Source: Deltaproteobacteria bacterium (GTDB lineage: Bacteria; Desulfobacterota; Desulfobacteria; Desulfobacterales; Desulfatirhabdiaceae). Taken from it: 6,727 nt of DNA. The position numbers were made by a program, and so were the translations under genes. Under the pieces are notes generated by a model that did no database searches, was not told the DNA's origin, and was given only the letters and a program-made list of their open reading frames with translations. The stretch covers positions 1-6,727 of the forward strand of contig JAJYBO010000161.1 of the NCBI GenBank assembly GCA_021778975.1, read 5' to 3'. This document shows positions 1 through 5,755 of the stretch, piece by piece; positions within the stretch are counted from its first letter, which is position 1; the number at the start of each line of letters is the position of its first letter.

Positions 1-185
1 CCACCCTGCTGGCGGGTTTCATCCTGCTCGATTTGGTGTTTTTCGGATACGCCGGCCTCAAACCTCTGGCGGCGTGGGTGCTGATTGTCTGCGCACTGAG
101 CGCCTGGTACATGATGGCTCACGTGATTTACAATCAGGTTTACGGCAGAAACATTCTGCCAGTCGGTAAACCGTGGGTTAGCTGA
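1..185 (+). CDS. satP: GPR1/FUN34/YaaH-family carboxylate transporter (SatP-like), C-terminal fragment
   Basis: The open frame enters from the left edge (first whole codon at position 3) and ends at TGA 183-185, leaving 60 residues. The fragment contains two hydrophobic segments, about residues 1-18 and 21-40, and a short polar tail. The tail YGRNILPVG closely matches the end of E. coli SatP/YaaH as I remember it (FGRTVLPIG), and the preceding stretch with LSAWYMMAHVIYNQ fits its last helix. Members of this family are six-helix inner-membrane proteins that import acetate or succinate, probably with protons. The next gene on the same strand is an acyl-CoA ligase, which supports import of acetate or propionate. 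The N-terminus, start codon and promoter lie outside the window. Family assignment is fairly sure; the exact substrate is inference. Confidence 0.8.
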   Translation, partial: TLLAGFILLDLVFFGYAGLKPLAAWVLIVCALSAWYMMAHVIYNQVYGRNILPVGKPWVS

Positions 186-202
186 TAGAAACTTACAGTG
201 GC

Positions 203-308
203 GATGATGTTTCGGAAAGTTCAGAGCAAGATGTCCATTCTGGATACCTGTTCTTTAGGTTCAGAATGGACATGCAAACACAAACAACGAACTTTCCGCC
301 ATGTCATC
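203..308 (+). repeat. Large nested inverted repeat between satP and prpE
   Basis: Four sets of arms lie one inside another. The outermost is GATGA 203-207 with TCATC 304-308. Next is CGGAAAGTTC 213-222 with GAACTTTCCG 289-298, a perfect 10 bp. Then comes ATGTCCATTCTG 231-242 with CAGAATGGACAT 262-273, a perfect 12 bp. The tip is ACCT 246-249 with AGGT 257-260, enclosing a 7-base loop. It starts 18 bases after the satP stop. No uridine tract follows the base of the stem, so it is not a classic terminator. It could stabilise the satP mRNA 3' end, act as a factor-binding site upstream of prpE, or be a small mobile palindrome of MITE/REP type. The arms are read directly from the sequence; the function is unknown. 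Confidence 0.65.
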
Positions 309-321
309 AATTAATTATAAC
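293..321 (+). promoter_or_regulatory. Weak candidate sigma-70 promoter for prpE
   Basis: TATAAC at 316-321 matches five of six bases of the -10 consensus. Seventeen bases upstream, TTTCCG at 293-298 matches only three of six bases of the -35 consensus. The -35 element lies inside the right 10-bp arm of the inverted repeat (289-298), so a protein or structure occupying that repeat would cover it. Transcription from about 328 would give a roughly 130-base leader containing the alternative stems at 342-419. prpE could equally be read through from satP. Confidence 0.25.
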
Positions 322-341
322 CTGGTAACCGTTCAGAAAAA

Positions 342-419
342 GCGTGCGTTGCAGGATGCAGCGTCTTCGCATCCTGTCTCCCCTTTTTAGGGATGTCTGC
401 TTCCTCCTGCAACGCCCGC
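342..419 (+). promoter_or_regulatory. prpE leader with mutually exclusive stems (attenuator-like)
   Basis: A short hairpin pairs CAGGATGC 352-359 with GCATCCTG 369-376 across a 9-base loop. It is followed by a pyrimidine-rich stretch ending in five T's near 384-388, which resembles a weak intrinsic terminator. A longer stem pairs GCGTTGCAGGA 346-356 with TCCTGCAACGC 405-415 (perfect 11 bp), extended by GCG 342-344 with CGC 417-419 beyond one mismatch. Both stems need bases 352-356, so they cannot form together. A third option pairs CATCC 370-374 with GGATG 391-395. The arrangement resembles a terminator/antiterminator switch. No known riboswitch was recognised, and the seven-base gap before the T run weakens the terminator reading. 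Confidence 0.4.
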
Positions 420-457
420 CCGCCTGAACCCTACCACCAATTCAAAGGAACGAATTC

Positions 458-2359
458 ATGACAAACCGGTACGAAGAAAACTACGAAAAATCACTGAAGG
501 ACCCGGAAGGTTTCTGGGGAAAGGCTGCGGAAGACTGTTTCTGGTACAAGAAATGGGATAAGGTTCTGGATGACACCAACAAGCCGTTTTATCGCTGGTT
601 TACAGGCGGCGTCACCAATACCTGCTACAATGCCCTCGATATTCATATCGAGCGGGGACGGGGCGAGCGTATCGCCATGATTTATGACAGCCCTGTCACC
701 AACACCATCCGGAAATACACTTACACGGAACTTCGTGATCTCACCGCAAAATTCGCCGGCGTGCTGAAAGATCAGGGTGTCGTCAAAGGAGATCGGGTCA
801 TCATCTACATGCCGATGATTCCCGAAGCCGCCATCGCCATGCTGGCCTGTGCGCGCATCGGCGCCATCCACTCGGTCGTTTTCGGCGGATTCGCCGCCAA
901 AGAACTGGCGACCCGCATCAATGACGCCAAGCCCAAAGTCATGGTATCCGCTTCCTGCGGCGTTGAAGGTAAAAAAGTCATTCCCTACAAACCGCTTTTA
1001 GACAAAGCCATCGAACTGTCCGACGCCAAACCGGAAAAATGTGTGATTTTTCAGCGCCCTATGGAAACCGCCAGCATGATCGCGGGTCGGGACATTGACT
1101 GGAAAGAAGCGGAAGCCAAAGCTCAACCAGCGGACTGCGTTCAGTTGGCCGCCACAGATCCCCTGTATGTCCTTTACACATCCGGAACGACCGGTCAGCC
1201 CAAAGGCGTGGTGCGAGACAACGGCGGCCATATGGTAGCGCTCAAGTGGACCATGAAAGCCATCTACGACATTGACGAAGACGATGTGTGGTGGGCAGCG
1301 TCCGATGTCGGCTGGGTGGTTGGGCATTCTTACATCGTTTACGCGCCGCTGCTCAAAGGCTGCACCACGATTCTTTTCGAGGGAAAACCCGTGGGAACGC
1401 CAGACGCCGGCGTATTCTGGCGCATCATTTCCGAACACAAAGTCAAGTGCATGTTCACAGCGCCAACGGCATACCGCGCCATCAAAAGAGAAGACCCCAA
1501 AGGAAGCCTCATCAAAAATTACGACATTTCATCTTTCAAAATCTTGTTCCTGGCCGGAGAGCGCTCCGATCCGGACACCATTCAATGGTCGGAAAACAAC
1601 CTGAAAGTTCCGGTCATTGACCACTGGTGGCAGACAGAAACCGGCTGGGCCATTGCCGCCAACTGCATGGGGCTTCATCACTTTCCGATCAAATACGGAT
1701 CCCCCACCAAAGCCGTACCGGGCTGGGATGTGCAGGTGGTGGATACCGACTGCAACCCGATGAAACCCGGTGAAATCGGCGCGCTGGTGGTCAAATTGCC
1801 CCTGCCTCCGGGAACACTCCGAACGCTATGGCAGCGGGACGAACGTTATATTGAATCTTATCTGGCTGAATTTCCAGGCTATTACAAAACGGCGGACGCG
1901 GGCTTCATTGACGAGGAAGGTTATGTCTATGTCATGGCCCGTACCGACGACATCATCAACGTGGCCGGACACCGCCTTTCCACCGGCGCCATGGAAGAAG
2001 TTTTAGCCGATCATCCCGATGTCGCGGAATGCGCGGTGCTGGGCGTGGAAGATAAACTGAAAGGTCAGATTCCTGTGGGGTTCCTGGTGCTGAACGTTGG
2101 CGTTACCAAGCCTCATGAAGAAATTGTCGCGGAAGTTGTTCAATCGGTGCGGGACAGAATCGGGCCTGTTGCGGCCTTCAAGAAAGCGCTGGTGGTCAAA
2201 CGACTTCCCAAAACCCGCTCTGGGAAGATTCTTCGCGGCACCATTCAGAAAATAGCGGACAACAAAGAATGGAATATGCCGGCGACCATTGACGACCCGA
2301 CAACGTTGACCGAGATGAAAGAGGCCCTTATGACCATTGGCTACGCCAAAAATCCATAA
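458..2359 (+). CDS. prpE: Propionyl-CoA synthetase (propionate-CoA ligase), PrpE type
   Basis: This 633-residue cytoplasmic enzyme of the acyl-adenylate-forming (ANL) superfamily activates propionate, and probably acetate less well, to the acyl-CoA using ATP, with AMP and PPi released. The N-terminal ACAS-type cap spans about residues 5-60. The ATP-binding loop YTSGTTGQPKG is at 240-250, followed by VVRDNGGH, which is typical of PrpE/ACSS3 rather than Acs. HWWQTETGW is at 389-397; Acs usually has TETGG there. The C-terminal domain carries RTDDIINVAGHR and ends with PKTRSGK, whose catalytic lysine is Lys590. That residue matches the lysine acetylated in enteric PrpE. Length is normal (enteric PrpE about 628). 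The start is set by AAAGGA at 444-449, eight bases before ATG. The satP-like gene upstream suggests coupled uptake and activation. No prpBCD or methylmalonyl genes are visible. Confidence 0.9.
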   Translation: MTNRYEENYEKSLKDPEGFWGKAAEDCFWYKKWDKVLDDTNKPFYRWFTGGVTNTCYNALDIHIERGRGERIAMIYDSPVTNTIRKYTYTELRDLTAKFAGVLKDQGVVKGDRVIIYMPMIPEAAIAMLACARIGAIHSVVFGGFAAKELATRINDAKPKVMVSASCGVEGKKVIPYKPLLDKAIELSDAKPEKCVIFQRPMETASMIAGRDIDWKEAEAKAQPADCVQLAATDPLYVLYTSGTTGQPKGVVRDNGGHMVALKWTMKAIYDIDEDDVWWAASDVGWVVGHSYIVYAPLLKGCTTILFEGKPVGTPDAGVFWRIISEHKVKCMFTAPTAYRAIKREDPKGSLIKNYDISSFKILFLAGERSDPDTIQWSENNLKVPVIDHWWQTETGWAIAANCMGLHHFPIKYGSPTKAVPGWDVQVVDTDCNPMKPGEIGALVVKLPLPPGTLRTLWQRDERYIESYLAEFPGYYKTADAGFIDEEGYVYVMARTDDIINVAGHRLSTGAMEEVLADHPDVAECAVLGVEDKLKGQIPVGFLVLNVGVTKPHEEIVAEVVQSVRDRIGPVAAFKKALVVKRLPKTRSGKILRGTIQKIADNKEWNMPATIDDPTTLTEMKEALMTIGYAKNP

Positions 2360-2403
2360 GCATCGTCGTTTTATCAACCATAACCACCGCCTCAAAGCGG
2401 CCA

Positions 2404-2439
2404 GGCGATGTCTGGAAATCAAACGCTTCGGACATCGCC
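2404..2439. terminator. Hairpin downstream of prpE (candidate terminator)
   Basis: GGCGATGTC 2404-2412 pairs perfectly with GACATCGCC 2431-2439, and a few wobble pairs can extend the stem inward. It lies about 45 bases after the prpE stop in the gap between the convergent prpE and asnS genes. No T run follows immediately; the nearest on the plus strand is TTTT at 2453-2456. It may therefore be a transcript-end stabilising stem rather than a true intrinsic terminator. It could serve either strand. Confidence 0.4.
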
Positions 2440-2450
2440 ACAAACCATCC

Positions 2451-2489
2451 AGTTTTCCTCCATATCTCATGTTAACTGTCAGGAAAACT
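2451..2489. terminator. Second hairpin between prpE and asnS
   Basis: AGTTTTCCT 2451-2459 pairs perfectly with AGGAAAACT 2481-2489 around a 21-base loop. Read on the minus strand, the stem begins 7 bases after the asnS stop codon, the usual place for a transcript end. The stem is A/T-rich with a long loop and no trailing U tract in either direction. With the neighbouring GC-rich hairpin it probably forms the shared end region of the two convergent transcripts. Confidence 0.35.
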
Positions 2490-2496
2490 CTCCAGA

Positions 2497-3879
2497 TCAG
2501 AACTCAATGTTTCCCGGCGTCCTGGGAAACGGGATGACATCCCTGATATTGGTGATGCCGGTAATCATCATAATCAACCGCTCGAACCCCATTCCAAACC
2601 CGCTGTGCGGAACCGATCCGTACCGTCGGGAATCGAGATACCATTCGTAATCAGCCCTGTTCATACCCAGCTCGTCCATTCTGGCTTCAAGAATATCCAG
2701 GCGTTCTTCTCTCTGACTGCCGCCGACGATTTCACCGATGCCTGGCGCCAGAATGTCCATGGCCGCCACGGTTTGCCGATCGTCGTTGACCCGCATGTAA
2801 AAGGGCTTGATGCTTTTGGGATAATCATAGAGAATGACAGGTCGTTTGAAATGAATTTCGGTCAGGTATTTTTCGTGTTCGGACTGCAAGTCCGTGCCGA
2901 AGCGCACCGGATATTCAAATGACCGGCCGGCGGCAGACAGAATATCCACCGCTTCACGGTATGGAAGACGAACAAATTCGGATGTCAGAATATGATCGAG
3001 AGTCGCCATCAGGGATGGATCTACGAATTTAGCAAAAAGTTCCATATCTTCAGAACAGTTGTGAAGCGCATGGTCTATCAGATAACGGATAAACGTCTCG
3101 CCCATATCCATATTTTCAGAAAGGTTGCAAAACGCCATTTCTGGTTCTATCATCCAGAATTCCGCGGCGTGACGCCGGGTATTGGAATTTTCGGCTCTGA
3201 ATGTCGGACCGAATGTATAGACATCTCCCAGCGCCAGCGCAAACATTTCGGCAGATAATTGTCCGGAAACCGTGAGGCCGGTTTCCCTGCCAAAAAAATC
3301 ACGGGAGGCATCGAACGCATGGCCATCGGGTAACCGGTCTCCAGGGTTCAATGTTGTCACTCTGAACATTTCACCGGCGCCCTCACAATCAGACCCGGTG
3401 ATGATGGGGCTGTGGATGTAGTAAAATCCCCGATCCCGAAAAAACCGATGGATGGCGTAAGAAAGCTCGGACCGGATGCGGAACACCGCGCCATACTTGT
3501 TCGTACGGGGTCTGAGATGCGCGATGGTTCTGAGAAATTCGTCCGAATGGCGTTTTTTCTGCAGCGGATAAGATTCCGGCGCCAGGCTGATGATGGTGAC
3601 ATCCGACGCCTGAATTTCCCAGAGCTGACCTTTTCCCTGAGACGCCACAAGCGCGCCGGATATCGCCACCGCGGATCCGGTCGTCAATTTCTGGATATCG
3701 TCATAATGGGGCAAACTGCTTTGCGCAATGACCTGAATATTTTTGAGGCAGGAACCGTCATTGATCTCGATAAACGAAAACCCTTTGGAATCTCTGCGGG
3801 TTCTGACCCATCCCTTGACCAGCACCAGGTCCTGTGGATGGGGGGATTGTAACAACATGCGAATTTTTGAACGTTTCAT
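2497..3879 (-). CDS. asnS: Asparaginyl-tRNA synthetase
   Basis: This 460-residue class IIb aminoacyl-tRNA synthetase charges tRNA-Asn with asparagine in the cytoplasm. The N-terminal OB-fold anticodon-binding domain spans about residues 18-94 and contains GWVRTRRDSKGFSFIEINDGS. Class II motif 1 is near 131-159. Motif 2 lies at 222-243 with the FRAE signature at 227-230, and motif 3 GFGMGFER is at 427-434. The ending RDVIPFPRTPGN is typical of AsnS, and the sequence follows E. coli AsnS (466 residues) along its length. The frame stays open to an ATG at 3972, but the extra 31 residues have no counterpart in the family and overlap the likely promoter. I chose the ATG at 3877-3879, preceded only by a weak GAAG ribosome site. 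It is convergent with prpE and divergent from the toxin-antitoxin pair. Confidence 0.93.
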   Translation of the reverse strand: MKRSKIRMLLQSPHPQDLVLVKGWVRTRRDSKGFSFIEINDGSCLKNIQVIAQSSLPHYDDIQKLTTGSAVAISGALVASQGKGQLWEIQASDVTIISLAPESYPLQKKRHSDEFLRTIAHLRPRTNKYGAVFRIRSELSYAIHRFFRDRGFYYIHSPIITGSDCEGAGEMFRVTTLNPGDRLPDGHAFDASRDFFGRETGLTVSGQLSAEMFALALGDVYTFGPTFRAENSNTRRHAAEFWMIEPEMAFCNLSENMDMGETFIRYLIDHALHNCSEDMELFAKFVDPSLMATLDHILTSEFVRLPYREAVDILSAAGRSFEYPVRFGTDLQSEHEKYLTEIHFKRPVILYDYPKSIKPFYMRVNDDRQTVAAMDILAPGIGEIVGGSQREERLDILEARMDELGMNRADYEWYLDSRRYGSVPHSGFGMGFERLIMMITGITNIRDVIPFPRTPGNIEF

Positions 3880-3930
3880 GTCCGACCATTCTTCATAGAC
3901 CAGATACAAATTGGCTGAAACCGATTGCAA

Positions 3931-3964
3931 CAGCACCGGATGCTGTCCATACAGCCGGTATGGA
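3931..3964 (-). promoter_or_regulatory. Two abutting hairpins at the start of the asnS leader
   Basis: TCCATAC 3946-3952 pairs with GTATGGA 3958-3964 around a 5-base loop. Immediately next to it, CAGCA 3931-3935 pairs with TGCTG 3941-3945, also around a 5-base loop. No base separates the two stems. They lie 52-85 bases upstream of the chosen asnS start and at or just below the predicted transcription start. They could be an operator or a structured 5' leader. No T-box features were recognised. Confidence 0.45.
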
Positions 3965-3989
3965 TAATGCACCCAAAATATCTTGTCAA
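3961..3989 (-). promoter_or_regulatory. Candidate asnS promoter
   Basis: On the minus strand there is a perfect TTGACA -35 element (3989 down to 3984), a 17-base spacer, and TATCCA (3966 to 3961) as a weak -10 that matches three of six bases. Transcription would start near 3953, leaving about 75 bases of leader before the ATG at 3879. This argues against the upstream ATG at 3972, which would lie inside the promoter. The -35 lies within the near-palindrome CTTGTCAAG (3982-3990), which also faces the antitoxin gene. Confidence 0.4.
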
Positions 3990-4020
3990 GAATTTTTCAG
4001 TAGTTATGGGAGAAAATTAA

Positions 4021-4275
4021 ATGGACGCTGTCACGACCTGTCTTGCAAGTCAGAATCTGGATTTTCTGATTGACAAAGTTATAGCAAATGCAGAGCCTAC
4101 AATACTTTGCAATGACAAAGGCAATTGCGCGGTATTGATCGCACTGGATGAATTCAATTCCTGGCAGGAAACATTATATTTGTTATCAAATCCTGCAAAT
4201 GCCGAACATTTAAGAAAATCCATCAGGGAGGCAGAAGAAGGCAAATTAAAAGAAAGGGAACTGACAGAAACATGA
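4021..4275 (+). CDS. yefM: YefM/Phd-family antitoxin
   Basis: This 84-residue protein should neutralise a YoeB-type mRNA-cleaving toxin. It follows E. coli YefM (83 residues) from end to end: QNL near 11-13, an AEP turn at 24-26, CAVLIALDEFNSWQETLYLLSNPANAEHL at 36-64, and a charged C-terminal tail that would wrap the toxin. The start at ATG 4021 is supported by GGGAGA at 4008-4013, seven bases upstream. Its stop overlaps the toxin start by four bases (ATGA), the usual coupling. Oddly, positions 10 and 31 are Ser and Asn, where E. coli YefM has Arg10 and Arg31, reported as important for operator binding. The region is visibly more A+T-rich than its neighbours, which suggests acquisition by transfer. 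Confidence 0.88.
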   Translation: MDAVTTCLASQNLDFLIDKVIANAEPTILCNDKGNCAVLIALDEFNSWQETLYLLSNPANAEHLRKSIREAEEGKLKERELTET

Positions 4276-4531
4276 AACTATTGTTTACGGAAACATCATG
4301 GTCAGATTACCTGTGGTTCCAGGAAAATGACAGGAAACTCCTAAAAAGAATCAACGCTCTGATCAAAGAAGCCAAACGAACACCATTTGACGGTATCGGA
4401 AATCCCGAACCTTTGAAAGCAAATTTGTCAGGATACTGGTCAAGACGAATAAATCTGGAGCTAGACTGATTTATGGACTTTCCGATACAGAAATTACAAT
4501 CATATCATGCAGATTTCATTATAAAAGTTAA
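4272..4531 (+). pseudogene. yoeB: YoeB-family mRNA interferase toxin, frameshifted
   Basis: The frame opened by ATG 4272 matches E. coli YoeB up to Glu63 (PEPLKANLSGYWSRRI), then reads Leu-Asp and stops at TGA 4467-4469, giving 65 residues. Shifting frame at the CT of 4461-4462 restores the match: RLIYGLSDTE and so on to CRFHYKS, ending at TAA 4529-4531. Inserting one base to make a His codon (GAG CAT AGA) gives an 86-residue protein whose Glu46, Arg65, His83 and Tyr84 fall at exactly the E. coli YoeB catalytic positions. The short product keeps Glu46 but loses Arg65, His83 and Tyr84, so it should not cut mRNA. Possible explanations are genuine inactivation, a base-call error or, less likely, recoding. 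YoeB cleaves mRNA on the ribosome. Confidence 0.85.
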
Positions 4532-4551
4532 GAAAGTTCTGAGCAATCAAT

Positions 4552-5541
4552 ATGAATACCAGTGAACAGCATCGAATACGCATTTTCAACGACCAACTGC
4601 AACAGAATATCCGTCTGACATGGATGGATACCCCGGACCACCGCTCTCATTTGTTCAAGGATTTTTGCGCGTCTCTGAACCTTCTGGCGCCAAAGATTCG
4701 TACCGTTCGAGAAACGGAAGATACCGCTCACATTCCGGAACTCGAGGTCAATTACCGGATACGATACCAGGCGCTGCCATCAGGTCATCACCTGCCAGCG
4801 TTTTTAGATGCGCTCTCGATGACGAACGGTCAGAAAATTCCGGCGCTATCGCCTGATGTCGCGGCGCTTCTGGATCAGATATCCCTGCCGGTTGCACTGA
4901 CGTTATATATCGCCGAACACTGCCCCTTCTGCCCGTCTGTCGTTCAGAGTCTCATACCCGTGGCGGCGGCGTCTCCGTTGGTGGAACTGACCGTGATTGA
5001 TGCGGGACTGTTTGAGGAACTCGCGCAGAATGACCATGTGCAGTCCGTCCCTACCCTGATTCTGGACGAACAGTTCCGATGGACCGGCGCCGTTCGTGTT
5101 CCGGAAGTGCTGGACGCCATTATCCATAGAGATCCGTCACGACTTCAGGCCGATACCCTGATGCACATGCTGGCGGACGGCAGGGCGGGAATGGTATCCG
5201 ACATGATGATGAACAGAAACATGATCTTTCCGGCCCTGCTGGAACTGCTGGTGCATCCCCGCTGGTCCGTGCGTCTGGGGGCGATGGTGGCTGTGGAAAC
5301 GCTGGCCGCCGAAAAACCGGAACTGGCGTCACAATTACCGGAGCTGCTCTGGCCATATTTCGATATGGCGGATGACAGGGTCAGAGGCGATATTCTCTAC
5401 ACGATCGGCGAGGTTGATACCGGCGATTCCACCGAAAGACTTCGGGTAATTTCAAAAGAAAATCATGACCCGGAAGTCCGGGAAGCCGCTGAAGAAGCTC
5501 TTTTAAAGCTCGGTGAAAGGGGTTCTATACAGCGGTCATGA
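4552..5541 (+). CDS. Thioredoxin-fold (AhpF-N-like) protein with C-terminal HEAT-like repeats
   Basis: This 329-residue protein has no signal peptide or membrane segment and is probably cytoplasmic. Residues about 13-90 resemble the first, CXXC-less thioredoxin fold of the AhpF N-terminal module (RYQALPSGHHLPAFLDAL). Residues about 113-190 form the second, redox-active fold, with CPFC at 124-127 and the cis-proline loop SVP at 165-167. AhpF uses such a module to pass electrons to AhpC. Residues about 225-322 form two or three HEAT-like helical pairs (HPRWSVRLGAMVAVETL; HDPEVREAAEEALLKL), a protein-binding scaffold. The likely role is thiol-disulfide exchange on a bound partner, which is inference. 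An in-frame TGA at 4540 makes ATG 4552 the first possible ATG. The ribosome site is poor. It lies 20 bases after the toxin remnant and may share its transcript. Confidence 0.75.
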   Translation: MNTSEQHRIRIFNDQLQQNIRLTWMDTPDHRSHLFKDFCASLNLLAPKIRTVRETEDTAHIPELEVNYRIRYQALPSGHHLPAFLDALSMTNGQKIPALSPDVAALLDQISLPVALTLYIAEHCPFCPSVVQSLIPVAAASPLVELTVIDAGLFEELAQNDHVQSVPTLILDEQFRWTGAVRVPEVLDAIIHRDPSRLQADTLMHMLADGRAGMVSDMMMNRNMIFPALLELLVHPRWSVRLGAMVAVETLAAEKPELASQLPELLWPYFDMADDRVRGDILYTIGEVDTGDSTERLRVISKENHDPEVREAAEEALLKLGERGSIQRS

Positions 5542-5570
5542 ATTGGCGCTTTTTTCACGGACATTTACAG

Positions 5571-5598
5571 TCTGGAAAGAAAACTGACAAATTCCAGA
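5571..5598. promoter_or_regulatory. Inverted repeat, candidate enhancer-binding-protein site
   Basis: TCTGGAA 5571-5577 and TTCCAGA 5592-5598 are perfect inverted arms 14 bases apart. The centre is about 130 bases upstream of the start predicted from the sigma-54 promoter, the usual distance for an upstream activating sequence. GGAA and TTCC recur at 5605-5608 and 5613-5616, about 26 bases further on, possibly a second, weaker site. The activator is not encoded in the window. Confidence 0.4.
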
Positions 5599-5648
5599 TA
5601 AGGCGGAATAACTTCCAAAAACAGCGCATTGAATAAAATATATCAGCA

Positions 5649-5661
5649 TGTCAAGCAGTTA
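5649..5661 (+). promoter_or_regulatory. IHF-like site between activator site and sigma-54 promoter
   Basis: TGTCAAGCAGTTA fits the E. coli IHF consensus WATCAANNNNTTR with one mismatch, G for A at the second base. An A/T-only run follows at 5660-5670. It lies at about -66 to -54, where IHF normally bends DNA between an enhancer site and a sigma-54 promoter. The consensus is degenerate, so the support comes mainly from the position. Confidence 0.35.
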
Positions 5662-5688
5662 ATTTTAAATTCAGTTACATCACGCCAT

Positions 5689-5705
5689 CGGCACGGACGT
5701 TGCTT
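5689..5705 (+). promoter_or_regulatory. Sigma-54 (RpoN) promoter for the STAS / CBS-ACT pair
   Basis: CGGCACGGACGTTGCTT fits the -24/-12 consensus TGGCACG-N4-TTGCW with only the first base different. The invariant GG (5690-5691) and GC (5702-5703) are exactly ten bases apart. Transcription should start near 5715, about 41 bases before the STAS gene, and run into the CBS-ACT gene. Sigma-54 promoters need an ATP-driven activator, which fits the upstream inverted repeat at 5571-5598. Confidence 0.65.
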
Positions 5706-5755
5706 CGGATGTCTTTAAACGTTCCTTCGACAACCCACCACATCGAGGTGACAAT

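Noticed and set aside
212..229. GG (214-215) and GC (226-227) ten bases apart ahead of prpE, considered as a sigma-54 promoter because enteric prp operons use one
   Set aside because: The flanking bases do not fit: the -24 lacks CAC after GG and the -12 lacks TT before GC. The match also lies inside the inverted-repeat arm.
216..230. Near-identical 15-mer at 216-230 and 4532-4546 (AAAGTTC[A/T]GAGCAA)
   Set aside because: It is a single short imperfect pair with no shared surroundings, compatible with chance.
3412..3852. 146-codon plus-strand open frame inside asnS
   Set aside because: It lies wholly within the well-supported asnS gene on the opposite strand and resembles no family. The same holds for the other long antisense or shifted frames within prpE, asnS and the thioredoxin-HEAT gene.
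3880..3972. Extra 31-residue N-terminus of AsnS from the ATG at 3970-3972
   Set aside because: It has no counterpart in AsnS proteins, overlaps the TTGACA promoter and the leader hairpins, and has no ribosome site. The ATG at 3879 aligns with the family.
5531..5555. T6 run after the thioredoxin-HEAT gene as an intrinsic terminator
   Set aside because: Only a 4-bp stem (AGCG/CGCT) can form before the T run, too weak to support a terminator.
5695..5725. GGACGTT / AACGTTCC inverted repeat ahead of the STAS gene
   Set aside because: The arms need a bulge to pair and overlap the sigma-54 promoter, so it is not a convincing separate site.
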